In this document: piece after piece, positions 1 to 9,213 of the stretch
Layout: the number at the start of each line of letters is the position of its first letter
Numbering within the stretch: position 1 is the stretch's first letter
From: Lewinellaceae bacterium
GTDB taxonomy: Bacteria; Bacteroidota; Bacteroidia; Chitinophagales; Saprospiraceae
Assembly (NCBI GenBank): GCA_016710765.1
Contig: JADJUJ010000007.1
Coordinates: forward strand, 62,001 to 126,000
DNA length: 64,000 nt
Reading direction: 5' to 3'
Made by a program: the position numbers and the translations under genes
Notes under the pieces: model-generated
Database searches by the model: none
Told to the model about the DNA's origin: nothing
Seen by the model: only the letters and a program-made list of their open reading frames with translations

Positions 1-620
1 GGATTATCAATGCTTTTAACCTGATTGACGGCATCAATGGTCTGGCTGCCAGCATCGGATTGGTGGCCTGTTTGGTTTGGGGAAGCTGGTTTTTTGCTGC
101 CAACCATTTGGAAATGGCGACCATAGCGTTTGCCCTTGCGGGCGCCCTGATCGCCTTTTTAAAATTCAACCTGCAGCCAGCCAGAATCTTTATGGGGGAT
201 ACGGGTTCCCTTTTCGTGGGATTGGTGTGTGCCATTCTGGCGATCCAGTTCATCGAATTGCAACCCGCTCGAAGCACTGCGCTCTGGTCTTTTAAAGCCG
301 CACCGGCGATTGCCGTCAGTATACTGATCTTTCCGCTTTTTGATACCCTACGGGTGTTTGCCAGGAGAGTCATGGCGGGTCGATCACCATTTGCACCCGA
401 TAAGACCCATCTCCACCACAAACTGCTCGAACTGGGCCTGAGCCATCAAATGGCTACCCTGGCGTTGGTGATGGCCACCCTGTGCTTCATCGGCATCAGT
501 ATTTTACTGGATGATCTGGGCAATTTCAGGTTGCTGCTGCTGCAATTGTTGTTGGCCTCCGGACTGAGCGGTTTGTTGTTCCGATGGGCTGCAATAAGGG
601 CCGGCGCAAAAAACGGATGA
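1..620 (+). CDS. Undecaprenyl-phosphate sugar-1-phosphate transferase (WecA/TagO/MraY family), 5' partial
   Basis: The reading frame is open from the first complete codon at position 3 and stops at 618-620, so the N-terminal half lies outside the window. The family transfers a sugar-1-phosphate from a UDP-sugar to undecaprenyl phosphate at the inner membrane, the first step of a lipid-linked glycan. Visible family motifs are NAFNLIDGINGLAA at the left edge, PARIFMGDTGS near 178-210 and the His-rich loop THLHHKLLELG near 406-438, separated by hydrophobic membrane segments. The Asn in DGIN replaces the more usual Asp (DGID), which occurs naturally in the family. The exact sugar (GlcNAc or other) cannot be told. 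A TTG at 60 is in frame but is not a credible start because the family motif lies upstream. Confidence 0.9.
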   Translation, partial: IINAFNLIDGINGLAASIGLVACLVWGSWFFAANHLEMATIAFALAGALIAFLKFNLQPARIFMGDTGSLFVGLVCAILAIQFIELQPARSTALWSFKAAPAIAVSILIFPLFDTLRVFARRVMAGRSPFAPDKTHLHHKLLELGLSHQMATLALVMATLCFIGISILLDDLGNFRLLLLQLLLASGLSGLLFRWAAIRAGAKNG

Positions 621-770
621 CCCCTGGAAATGGGGGGGCGCACTTGTGCCGGGTTCCTGATAAGGTTTTCTTAAAATGGCGCCGTCAGACAACGGTTTGG
701 GTTTTTACAGTATCTTAGTTGTAAATGGCTTTGGCCAAACGAAGCATCACACCTCCCAACACCTTGCCTT

Positions 771-1457
771 ATGAAGTATTTTTTCCCTGGTTTTATGTTG
801 CTACTCCTTTCTGTATCTGTATCGGCCCAACGGCCGGTAGGTAAAATGGTCGTCGGCCTGGAACTGGCTTCCGATGTAATCGGTTATACCAATGGCTACT
901 CCCCGCTTCCTGCGCCTGCCCTTCAAATCGATTACCCGATCGGAAAATTTTCTGTGGGCACCGCATTGACGCAACACCGGTTCAGGCCTGTATTCGATTC
1001 CTATACCTATCTTAATCGCAGAGAAGCGACCCTGATTGGACGGGAGAAAGTATTGGCGTATGCTTATGAAAAAACGATATCGCAGGCAAAGTACTGGTCG
1101 GTGCCCTTTCGCATACAGTACCGGCTACCTTGTAACTGCGTCTACCTGCAGGCCGCTACGGCTTTCGATTTTTGGAAAGCGCAGGCTCCGCTAACAGAAA
1201 CGGTGCTGCTCCGCGAGCAACCCGATAACCCCGAAACACAACTGCCCATGAATGGCGGCGTACGTAAACTCGCGCACAGCTTTGAGTTGGGGGTGGGGTT
1301 CAAGCTTCACATGAACGACTACTGGCGACTGGTGCTGCGCCCCAGCTTTGTGTGGTCGCAGTATCCCGATCTTGCCTCGGATCTGGTGTGGAACCGGACC
1401 CTGCGGATGACGGTTGGGGTGCAGTACGCGTTTCTCCGTTATGGCGGGAATTTTTAG
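771..1457 (+). CDS. Hypothetical exported protein, outer-membrane beta-barrel-like
   Basis: 228 residues beginning with a clear signal peptide (MKYFFPGFMLLLLSVSVSAQ), cut probably after the AQ. The rest alternates polar and aromatic residues, as in beta-strands, and the chain ends in a strand-like stretch closing with GGNF, which fits an outer-membrane barrel. I recognise no named family. The ATG at 771 starts directly with the signal peptide. It lies 150 bp after the WecA-like gene, and the next gene (methylase) converges on it with a 32-bp gap. Function is unknown. Confidence 0.6.
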   Translation: MKYFFPGFMLLLLSVSVSAQRPVGKMVVGLELASDVIGYTNGYSPLPAPALQIDYPIGKFSVGTALTQHRFRPVFDSYTYLNRREATLIGREKVLAYAYEKTISQAKYWSVPFRIQYRLPCNCVYLQAATAFDFWKAQAPLTETVLLREQPDNPETQLPMNGGVRKLAHSFELGVGFKLHMNDYWRLVLRPSFVWSQYPDLASDLVWNRTLRMTVGVQYAFLRYGGNF

Positions 1458-1489
1458 GATTTTGTCCAAAGCGTAAAGACCAATTGCAC

Positions 1490-2188
1490 CTACCCGATCA
1501 GAAAAACAGCGGGTAGTTTTTCCAGTACTTTTTTGCCTGCCTTGGGCCAGTCGCGTACCGGCAGCGAACAGATCCACTCCTGTGCGCCGGTGATGTCCTG
1601 CGCAACGCCAAAGCGCGTTTGGGGCTGCAGGGCTTCGAGGGCTACCTCCAGTACCATTTGGCTGCGGTAGGGTGTTTCAATAAAAATCTGGGTTTGTTTT
1701 TGTCGGCTGGCCTGTTGTTCCAATTGTCGGAGCGCCCGCGCCAGTTCTGGTCGTTTGGGAGGCAAATAGCCGTGAAAAACGAAGGATTGGCCGTTCATGC
1801 CCGAAGCCATCAGTGCCAGCAGGAGGGAGGACGGCCCAACCAGTGGACGCACGGGAACACCCCGCTCATGCGCCAGGGCAACGATATCGGCGCCAGGATC
1901 TGCAACACCCGGGCAGCCGGCTTCTGAGAGCAACCCAATGTCGCGACCCGATTTAATGGTTTGGAGAAATGCTTCACGGGCGTACTGCGGATCGCGCTCA
2001 TCTATTTCCACTACCGTTATTTCCTGCAAAGGCCTGGATGTGCCCGATGCCTTGAGGAAATGCCTTGCAGTTTTGGCGCGCTCGGCAATAAAAAAATCGA
2101 GCTGTTCGACAATTGCCCTTACGTACGGCGGGATGGTTTGCAGTGCGTCGTCGGCAATGGGTACTGGGATGAGATAAAGTGTAGACAT
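1490..2188 (-). CDS. SAM-dependent methyltransferase, tetrapyrrole methylase (RsmI-like) family
   Basis: About 232 residues. The start at 2188 (MSTLYLIPVPIAD) is chosen because the family begins with this strand; an in-frame ATG at 2245 would add 19 non-conserved residues. Visible motifs are GLLSEAGCPGVADPGA (SAM-binding GxGxP-type region), VGPSSLLLALMASGMNG and FIETPYRS. This is the short Bacteroidota paralogue related to RsmI, the enzyme that 2'-O-methylates C1402 of 16S rRNA; whether this copy acts on rRNA is unknown. It is divergent from the radical SAM gene; the 176 bp between the two starts must hold both promoters. Confidence 0.85.
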   Translation of the reverse strand: MSTLYLIPVPIADDALQTIPPYVRAIVEQLDFFIAERAKTARHFLKASGTSRPLQEITVVEIDERDPQYAREAFLQTIKSGRDIGLLSEAGCPGVADPGADIVALAHERGVPVRPLVGPSSLLLALMASGMNGQSFVFHGYLPPKRPELARALRQLEQQASRQKQTQIFIETPYRSQMVLEVALEALQPQTRFGVAQDITGAQEWICSLPVRDWPKAGKKVLEKLPAVFLIG

Positions 2189-2345
2189 GGTGGCGTAAAA
2201 ATAGGGAAAAAGGAGTTCTGATTGTGGATCTGATTTTAACCACATAGTGCAAAAATGGTTACGCTTGTCATCATTGGCGCGCGATACCTGGCAGGGTCTA
2301 CTGATTTTTGTAAAACAATTTATTTTTAATTAAAAACAAAACGTT

Positions 2346-2353
2346 TATATTTG
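2346..2353 (+). promoter_or_regulatory. Bacteroidota -7 box for the radical SAM gene
   Basis: TATATTTG is an exact match to TAnnTTTG. No convincing -33 TTTG was found at the right spacing. A transcript from here would begin only a few bases before the TTG start at 2365, so it would be almost leaderless. Confidence 0.45.
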
Positions 2354-2364
2354 TAGTTAAAAAA

Positions 2365-3438
2365 TTGGAAAAGCATCCACCCTATTTGAAAGGCCGCGGC
2401 GCGCAGCTCAACCCAAGTTCCCCGTATGAAAAAATGGTGCGGGACCAGCAGCCGGTGGATTGGTCGCAGACGCCTGATGAGTGGGAGTCGCCTGAATTGC
2501 GCACAGAATACCTGCCAACACACCCCAAAACCATCCTGAACAAGGTGGACAGTCCGGATGTGCCTGCCGATTGGAGCCTCAACCCCTACCAGGGCTGTGA
2601 GCACGGCTGTGTATACTGCTATGCCCGCAACACCCATCCTTACTGGGGGTACAGCGCAGGCTTGGATTTCGAGCAAAAAATTCTGGTCAAGCACAATTCC
2701 GCCTTTTTATTGGAAGACATGCTCCGCAAAAAGTCGTGGAAGGCTTCACCGGTGATGTTTGCCGGCAATACCGACATATACCAGCCGGCGGAACGGAAAT
2801 TCAAAATTACGAGGGCCTGCCTGGAGGTTTTCTGGAAATACCGGCACCCTGTGAGCCTGATCACAAAGAACAGCCTGGTGCTGCGCGATCTGGATATACT
2901 CAGGAATTTGGCATCTGAGAACCTGGTCCATGCGGCCATCAGCATAACTACCCTGGATGAGCCGCTTCGGCAGTTTCTGGAGCCTCGAACGGCTTCAGTA
3001 AAGCAACGGCTGAAGACGGTTGAAACCTTGTCAGAAGCCGGCATACCCGTGTTTGTCATGATGGCGCCAATTATCCCAGGGCTCAATGAGCATGACATAT
3101 TCGCGATGGCCAAGGCTGTATCCGAACGCGGTGCGCTGGGTATGGGGTACACCATGGTGCGGCTGAATGGCGATGTGGCGCAGGTATTTGAGGATTGGCT
3201 CAGAAAAGCAATGCCTGATCGGGCCGACAAAGTGCTCAACAAGATTCGGGAGGCCCATGGTGGAAGTCTCCACGATTTTCGGAGCGGCACCCGCATGCGG
3301 GGAGAGGGAAAAATTGCAGAGATTATCCGTGATCAGTTTCGGTTGGCGCGGGAAAAGTTTTTTCAGGATAAAAAAATGCCCGCGTACAACCTGGATTTGC
3401 ACGAGCATTATAAATCGCCTCAATTGCGGCTTTTTTAA
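2365..3438 (+). CDS. PA0069-family radical SAM protein
   Basis: 357 residues from a TTG codon. The radical SAM cluster motif is CEHGCVYCYAR (CX3CX2C), preceded by SLNPYQG, and the family N-terminal motif KGRGAQLNP is near residue 9. These features place it with PA0069/Rv2578c proteins, related in sequence to spore photoproduct lyase; the reaction is not known. The start must lie before KGRGAQLNP and no upstream in-frame ATG was seen, so TTG at 2365 is the best candidate. The nearest internal ATG (MVRDQQPV, near 2428) would remove that motif. The end (HYKSPQLRLF) looks complete. Confidence 0.88.
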   Translation: MEKHPPYLKGRGAQLNPSSPYEKMVRDQQPVDWSQTPDEWESPELRTEYLPTHPKTILNKVDSPDVPADWSLNPYQGCEHGCVYCYARNTHPYWGYSAGLDFEQKILVKHNSAFLLEDMLRKKSWKASPVMFAGNTDIYQPAERKFKITRACLEVFWKYRHPVSLITKNSLVLRDLDILRNLASENLVHAAISITTLDEPLRQFLEPRTASVKQRLKTVETLSEAGIPVFVMMAPIIPGLNEHDIFAMAKAVSERGALGMGYTMVRLNGDVAQVFEDWLRKAMPDRADKVLNKIREAHGGSLHDFRSGTRMRGEGKIAEIIRDQFRLAREKFFQDKKMPAYNLDLHEHYKSPQLRLF

Positions 3439-3544
3439 AGGTCGTTTTTCAAGTTACAGATCTTTTTTTACCCTCTTGTGTTGACATGCGATTGAGGCAT
3501 GCTTGTGTTCGCCCAAATACTGTTGACCAAGGGTTCATCTATTG

Positions 3545-3577
3545 TTTGACTATTGTCCCCCATTTTCCTTACCTTTG
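3545..3577 (+). promoter_or_regulatory. Promoter of ahcY
   Basis: TTTG at 3545-3548 and TACCTTTG at 3570-3577 are separated by 21 bp, matching the Bacteroidota primary sigma consensus in both boxes and spacing. The predicted transcript has a leader of about 100 nt before the ATG at 3686. The rest of the 247-bp gap after 3438 shows nothing else clear. Confidence 0.7.
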
Positions 3578-3685
3578 CACCCGAAAAACCAAAACAAACA
3601 GAACGAAATTCCGTTTACCTATTGATTGTCCCCATTGATCCAAACATAATTAACTTATCCATTCTTCACCCATCCACTCTTTATA

Positions 3686-5002
3686 ATGTCCGCTACTACC
3701 ACTTCCCAGGCTAAATACAAGGTAAAAGATATCGCACTGGCCGACTGGGGCCGCAAGGAAATCACCCTGGCCGAGGCAGAAATGCCGGGCCTGATGTCGC
3801 TTCGCGAAGAATTTGGCGCATCCAAGCCGCTGAAAGGCGCCCGAATTGCGGGTTGTCTGCACATGACCATTCAAACTGCCGTACTGATTGAGACGCTTGT
3901 TGAACTCGGCGCAGAGGTATCCTGGTCGTCTTGCAACATTTTCTCTACACAAGATCACGCCGCCGCCGCCATTGCCGCTGCCGGTATTCCTGTATATGCC
4001 TGGAAGGGCATGACTGCTGAGGAATTCGACTGGTGCATTGAGCAGACGCTGCATGCATTCACGGATGGTCAGCCGCTCAACATGATCCTCGACGACGGTG
4101 GCGACCTTACCAACATGGTACTCGACCAATACCCAGAACTCGTAACCGGTATTCGCGGTATTTCTGAAGAAACGACTACCGGTGTGCATCGCTTGTATGA
4201 GCGCGTAGCCAAAGGCACCCTGCCAATGCCTGCCATCAACATCAACGACTCCGTTACCAAGTCGAAATTCGACAACAAATACGGCTGTAAGGAAAGTCTT
4301 GTCGACGCCATCCGCCGTGCTACGGATATTATGATGGCCGGTAAGGTGGCTGTAGTAGCCGGATACGGCGACGTAGGCAAAGGTTCTGCTGCCTCCCTCC
4401 GTGGTGCAGGCGCTCGCGTAATTGTTACGGAAATTGATCCGATTTGTGCCCTTCAGGCTGCTATGGACGGCTTTGAGGTGAAGCGCATGGAAAATGCCAT
4501 TCCAAGGGCAAACATCGTGGTGACGGCAACCGGCAACCGCGACATCGTATCAGAAAAGCATTTCCGTTTGATGAACGACAAAACCATCGTTTGCAACATC
4601 GGCCACTTCGACAATGAAATTGATATGGCCTGGTTGAACAAAAATTACGGCAGCACCAAAATGACCATCAAACCGCAGGTTGACCTGTACAACATTGATG
4701 GCAAAGACATTATACTGTTGGCAGAAGGCCGCCTCGTGAACCTGGGTTGTGCAACTGGTCACCCCTCTTTTGTAATGTCGAACTCCTTCACCAACCAGGT
4801 GCTTGCCCAGTTGGAACTCTGGCAGAATGTCGATAACTACAAGAACGAAGTGTACATGCTCCCTAAGCACCTCGACGAGAAAGTAGCACGCCTGCACCTC
4901 GCCAAGATTGGTGTGGAACTGGAAGAACTCCGTCCGGATCAAGCCGAATACATTGGCGTGAAAGTAGAAGGACCATTTAAGCCGGAATACTACCGGTACT
5001 AG
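3686..5002 (+). CDS. ahcY: Adenosylhomocysteinase
   Basis: 438 residues, normal length for the family. It hydrolyses S-adenosylhomocysteine to adenosine and homocysteine, removing the inhibitory product of SAM-dependent methylation. Visible signatures: SSCNIFSTQDHAAAAI near residue 78, SKFDNKYGCKESL, the NAD-binding GYGDVGKG at residues 226-233, CNIGHFDNEIDM, and the canonical C-terminal end FKPEYYRY. Cytoplasmic, NAD-dependent tetramer in known members. The ATG at 3686 follows a well-formed promoter. The TAG stop overlaps the first bases of a MITE-like palindrome, but the protein end is normal, so the element did not truncate the gene. Confidence 0.97.
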   Translation: MSATTTSQAKYKVKDIALADWGRKEITLAEAEMPGLMSLREEFGASKPLKGARIAGCLHMTIQTAVLIETLVELGAEVSWSSCNIFSTQDHAAAAIAAAGIPVYAWKGMTAEEFDWCIEQTLHAFTDGQPLNMILDDGGDLTNMVLDQYPELVTGIRGISEETTTGVHRLYERVAKGTLPMPAININDSVTKSKFDNKYGCKESLVDAIRRATDIMMAGKVAVVAGYGDVGKGSAASLRGAGARVIVTEIDPICALQAAMDGFEVKRMENAIPRANIVVTATGNRDIVSEKHFRLMNDKTIVCNIGHFDNEIDMAWLNKNYGSTKMTIKPQVDLYNIDGKDIILLAEGRLVNLGCATGHPSFVMSNSFTNQVLAQLELWQNVDNYKNEVYMLPKHLDEKVARLHLAKIGVELEELRPDQAEYIGVKVEGPFKPEYYRY

Positions 5003-5163
5003 AGCATGTTTGGGATTTTCTGCTGGAGTCAAAAATATGGACTTTTTTCGTCAGTTTTTGCCTTTTTGAAGGAGCATAGTTGATATTACTTGACTGAAAA
5101 AAGGTGAAAAATGACAAAAAAAGAACCTTTTTGGACCCAGCATGAAAATCCCAAACATGCTCT
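5001..5163. mobile_element. MITE-like palindromic element abutting the ahcY stop
   Basis: The ends are inverted copies: AGAGCATGTTTGGGATTTTC at 5001-5020 recurs in reverse complement at the right end, closing at 5163. Similarity continues inward with mismatches (polyT/polyA-rich arms around GTCAGTTTTTGCC and its partner), so almost the entire 163 bp can fold into one long hairpin. No coding capacity. The left end overlaps the ahcY TAG. The flanking bases give no convincing target duplication. It may also serve as the ahcY terminator. Confidence 0.6.
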
Positions 5164-5174
5164 TAAACCGTTCA

Positions 5175-5263
5175 GGCTTCAGGGCTGTTGGGGTTGATTG
5201 TGGGGCATGAAAAAGAAATTTCATTACCTTTAATCCACTTCAACAGCCCGTACGCCTGAAGCC
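5175..5263. repeat. Inverted repeat in the leader of the ceramidase-like gene
   Basis: GGCTTCAGG...GCTGTTG at 5175-5190 is mirrored by CAACAGCCCG...CCTGAAGCC at 5241-5263, immediately before the ATG at 5264. The arms differ by a 7-base insertion on the right side. Between them lies TACCTTTA (5225-5232), one base from the -7 consensus. A start-proximal hairpin could affect translation; this is inference. Confidence 0.4.
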
Positions 5264-6061
5264 ATGAAGCGACGTTTGCCCCACTTTCTTTTTTTTAGTC
5301 TTGCCCTGTTCTCTGTTTTGGGCTTGGGCATGTCATCCCCTGTTCCTCAGGATTCATCCTATCACGATTATGCCGATCAGCGTGTGCTTTTCGGCATTCC
5401 TTATTTTTGGAATGTGGTCAGCAACATTCCGATGTTCTTTATCGGCTTGTATGGGCTGCGTCGGGTAGTGCAGCGGTGGCAACAATACCCTCCCGGTGTA
5501 GCAGGCTGGATACCCCTGGTGTTGTACACCGGAATTTTCACGACAAGTTTTGGCTCGGCCTATTACCATTGGGCGCCCGATAATGCGACGTTGTTGTGGG
5601 ACCGTTTGCCCATGACCCTCATGTTCATGTCGTTGTTCTCCATATTGTTGTACGATTACCTTGGAAAGCAATCGGGAACCATCGGTTTTCTTTTGGCGCT
5701 TCCGCTGGGTGTGCTCAGCGTACTGTACTGGTACTTTATGGAAGCAGCCGGATATGGTGACCTGCGGCCGTATGCATTTGTGCAATTTTTCCCCATGGTT
5801 GCCGCGCCAGCGCTGATGCTGTTGTTTCCTGGAAAGGCGCCCTATGTAAAATACGTTTTGTTGGTGCTGGGCTGGTATATTTTGGCTAAAATCTGCGAAC
5901 ATGCCGACCATCAAGTTTATGCGCTGACGGGTTTTTGGAGTGGGCATACTTTCAAGCACTTTTTGGGCGCTATTGGTTTGCTGTATGTCGTCCGTGTGGT
6001 AAACCTTTCCCCAGCTTGTGGTGCAGTTGTGCTTACTGAAACCACGGTTGAAAGGGCGTAA
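5264..6061 (+). CDS. Alkaline ceramidase-like (CREST superfamily) membrane protein
   Basis: 265 residues with about seven membrane segments. Conserved positions match the ceramidase/CREST hydrolase pattern: FWNVVSNIPMF near the first segment, FGSAYYHWAPDN with Ser and His, WDRLPMT with Asp, and a late HTFKH (HxxxH) motif. These residues form the metal site in characterised members, which are membrane-embedded amide hydrolases. The bacterial substrate is unknown; sphingolipids occur in some Bacteroidota, so a ceramide-type lipid is possible but not shown. The start at 5264 is followed by a hydrophobic leader. Confidence 0.75.
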   Translation: MKRRLPHFLFFSLALFSVLGLGMSSPVPQDSSYHDYADQRVLFGIPYFWNVVSNIPMFFIGLYGLRRVVQRWQQYPPGVAGWIPLVLYTGIFTTSFGSAYYHWAPDNATLLWDRLPMTLMFMSLFSILLYDYLGKQSGTIGFLLALPLGVLSVLYWYFMEAAGYGDLRPYAFVQFFPMVAAPALMLLFPGKAPYVKYVLLVLGWYILAKICEHADHQVYALTGFWSGHTFKHFLGAIGLLYVVRVVNLSPACGAVVLTETTVERA

Positions 6062-6186
6062 ATTCGCTGAATTCAGCACGGGTTGGCGGCAGTTTGTCAT
6101 TTTTTCTAATTCTCAGGAGTGTGGAGCACAGCATTTCTTGTGAAAAAACGATATTTACGTACAAAACGAGACAAGCCTGACTTAGT

Positions 6187-6447
6187 ATGCTCTACCAATT
6201 GTTCCAACATATCGAATCGGAAGCCGAATTTAACCAATTGCTCAACCTCACATTTACCGAAAATGAACGGGCCATGATGCTGGAGCGATGGCGTATTTTT
6301 GATGCGCTTGATCGCGGTTTATCACAACGCGAAGTAGCCAGGGAGGTGCCTTGTAGCATTGTTACGGCTACCCGTGGCGCCAAGGTATTTCGCGAGAACA
6401 AGGAAGCCCTGCAAAAATGGCTGGATTTGTGGCGAAAACAGCGCTAG
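6187..6447 (+). CDS. TrpR-family (YerC/YecD-like) helix-turn-helix regulator
   Basis: 86 residues. The sequence fits the Trp repressor fold: FTENERAMMLERWRIFDAL, then the helix-turn-helix LSQREVAREVPCSIVTATRG, then the terminal helix KEALQKWLDLW. The TATRG segment corresponds to the TITRG of E. coli TrpR. No trp gene lies nearby, and members of this family outside proteobacteria are not necessarily tryptophan-responsive, so I give no symbol. It stands alone between the ceramidase-like gene and the amylase. Target genes are unknown. Confidence 0.8.
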   Translation: MLYQLFQHIESEAEFNQLLNLTFTENERAMMLERWRIFDALDRGLSQREVAREVPCSIVTATRGAKVFRENKEALQKWLDLWRKQR

Positions 6448-6484
6448 TGGCGCATCCACTGGCAAATTAATTTATGCCTTTTTA

Positions 6485-6514
6485 TTGGCATATTTACCCC
6501 GCTGTTTATATTTG
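6485..6514 (+). promoter_or_regulatory. Promoter of the amylase gene
   Basis: ATTG (TTG at 6485-6487) lies 19 bp before TATATTTG at 6507-6514, a consensus -7 box. The leader to the ATG at 6641 is about 120 nt and contains the short palindromic stretch GCCTGCCGGCCCTGCAGG. Confidence 0.6.
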
Positions 6515-6640
6515 TTTCTCAAACACCTGCCCTAAGCCTGCCGGCCCTGCAGGTAGTCCAACCAATTCAACCACATGAATTATTTTGCAATCCATACGCA
6601 GTATGGGTTGTGCTGCTTTGTATAATCAACCCTGTCTGAC

Positions 6641-9186
6641 ATGCACCTTCGATTATTACCCCTGCTTTTATTGCTGCCCTTTTTGTGTTCAGGGCAAAAC
6701 ATTGACCTCACCATGCAAGCTGGTACTGGGATTACTTCCAGGGCGGCAACTTTGGCAACTGGGTTAACAGCCTCAACAGCAAGGGGTCAGAACTACACGA
6801 TGCAGGCTTTAAGCACATTTGGCTGCCACCCTTGCCCCGCAGCAGTACCTCCGACAACATGAGCAATGGCTATAACCCAAAGGATCTGTACGATTTTGGG
6901 GAGTACGGCGGTGGTGATTGCGCCTGGGGCAGCCGAACGGAACTTAACAGTCTGATTACGAACTACAATTCGCTTGGGCTCAATGTTGTTTCCGATGTGG
7001 TATACAACCACCGCGATGGCGGAAAACCGGAAAAAAACACGGCAGCAAAATATTACATCACCACGCCGGGAACAGCCAGCCCCTATCCTTCCGATCGCTT
7101 TTTTTGTATCATTCCGCTGGGCAGTTCGAACCCCGGCAACAATGGCCCCAGCGATTACTACATCAAAATAAAATCGAAAACCAACGGCTACAACGCCAAC
7201 CAGTATAAGTTCTATGCCAGAACAAATGCCACTTCGGGAACAGGGGCACAGGTGAATGAAACAGAGCCCAACGGCGGCATTGGTTGCGGGCAGCCCTCCA
7301 ATGCCTACACCATGAACCAACAGGTGGTGGCCAATTTGTACGATTATTCCGGGTGCTACGTCGATGAGTTCAAGGTGAGCCTAACCGCAGGCAACATTAG
7401 TGGCACCGATGATACCCTTTTTGTCTACCTCACGAATTACAATTCCGGGTATTCGGATCACTACATTACCGGTGTTTGGAGTGATACACGGGGCCAGGAT
7501 ATTGTCAATGAAGTGGAGTACTGGACCTATACCAACTTTAGTGGATTGCCCAGCGGGCAAGGCGGTGGCAATTACAACGATTTTCGGCCCACTGATGCCA
7601 CGGCCAACGCCGGGGGCGTTAGCGAATCGCTGGGTTGCGACTGGAACTGCCCCCTGTTTTTCTACGATGACGATCAGAGCCAGCCTTCGGTGCAAAACCT
7701 GCTGAATGCCTGGACCAAATGGCAGTTGGAGCCCTACGGCACCGGCGTGGGCATTAAGGGCCTGCGGATGGATGCTGTTAAGCATTTTGACTACGCCTAT
7801 GTGTCGCAGCTGATGAATTACTTATACAACGAAGGCACCATACCGCAGTTTGTAGTTGGGGAGTCTTTTGATTTTGATGCAGGCACGCTGGTCAATTGGG
7901 TGAACAATGTGCAAAATGGTATGAGTAGCGGCGCTCAAGACGCCATCAAGGTGCGGGCATTTGACTTTGCCCTGCGTGCAGCCCTGAAAAATGCCTGCGA
8001 CCAATTCGGTTTTGATGTGCGCAATGTTTTCAACAGCGGTATGGTGGATGGCGCTGGTGGCAGCGGCTTTAATGCTGTAACCTTCATCAATAACCACGAT
8101 TTCCGTGGCCCTGGCGAGCCGGTGCAGAACGACCCCATGCTGGCGTATGCTTACATCCTGACGAACAATCAGGTGGGTGCTCCTTGTGTTTTTTATCCGG
8201 ATTACTACGGGGTAACCGTGCCCAATGCACCGACAGTAACCTTGAAAAACCAGATTAATGCGCTGGTGGATGTGCACCAGTCTTACATTTACGGCTCGGA
8301 AGAGATTGATTACCTCAGCCGGTTCAGTACGCCTTATTACCAGTATTTCCTGCCTGGAAATGGCGGGGCTTCCACCACCCTGGTGTATCAGATCAAGCCG
8401 CCCAGCATGGGCAGTCCGACGGTGATCGTTGCCATCAATTTTGCGGGTACGCCACTGGATATGTACCAGGGCGTAAATACCAGCGGGCCATTTGGGGGTG
8501 TTGGGCCCGGGACGGTGTTTGACGATGTGATTGGCAATGCAGGGGGCGGTTCGACTAACATTACCAACAACAATGAAATTCATGTGCAATTGCCTGCCCG
8601 AAGTTATACCGTTTACGTACAAAACCTTGGCCCGTTGCCGGTGGAACTGCTCCGCTTCGATGCCATGGCCAGGGGAACGCAGGTTGCGTTGAACTGGCAA
8701 ACTGCATCGGAGCGCCAGGCTGCCTGCTTTGAGGTAGAACGAGCGGTGGAAACACCGGATGTTTTTGAGAAAATTGAAACCTTACCAGCAACCAACAGTT
8801 CGGGTGGCGCGGACTATCAGGCTTTGGACGTTCGGCCTTTATTCGATGTGCCCTTGTACTATCGTTTGAAAATGATCGACCTCGATGGCAGTTTCCGGTA
8901 TTCACCGGTTCGTTCGGTACAACTGTACCAAGCCCTTTTTCATGCAAGTTTACAACCTAACCCGGCCAAGCGAAGCACCAACTTGCGCATAAAAACCATG
9001 CTGGAAGCCGATGTGTACATCAGTGCGGTCAATGGCCTCGGACAAGTGGTTTGGCAAAAAAATTACCCGCTGGAAAAAGGCGAACAGCTGCTGCCCATTG
9101 ATTTGAGACAGTGGCCTGATGGTTTGTATCAAATTAGCTTGCGGGTAGGCACATCGGTCCAAATGTTGCGCCTCGTGAAGGAGTAG
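6641..9186 (+). CDS. Secreted GH13 alpha-amylase with T9SS sorting domain (frame broken near 6720)
   Basis: Read as one gene of about 848 residues with one base missing after 6720. From ATG 6641 the frame gives a signal peptide (HLRLLPLLLLLPFLCSGQ) and ends in NIDLTMQA. The next frame continues directly as YWDYFQGGNFGNWVNSL, the expected GH13 N-terminus; one T restores MQAWYWDYF. All four GH13 regions are present: SDVVYNH (about 6990), GLRMDAVKH with the nucleophile Asp (about 7760), VGESF with the acid Glu (about 7854) and FINNHD (about 8085). The C-terminus (LQPNPAKRS... ending LRLVKE) is a type A T9SS sorting domain, so the enzyme should be exported to the surface to cleave alpha-1,4-glucans. 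If read literally, the secreted enzyme would not be made. Confidence 0.85.
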
Positions 9187-9213
9187 AAAAATCCGGGTAT
9201 GTACGCTTGTGTT

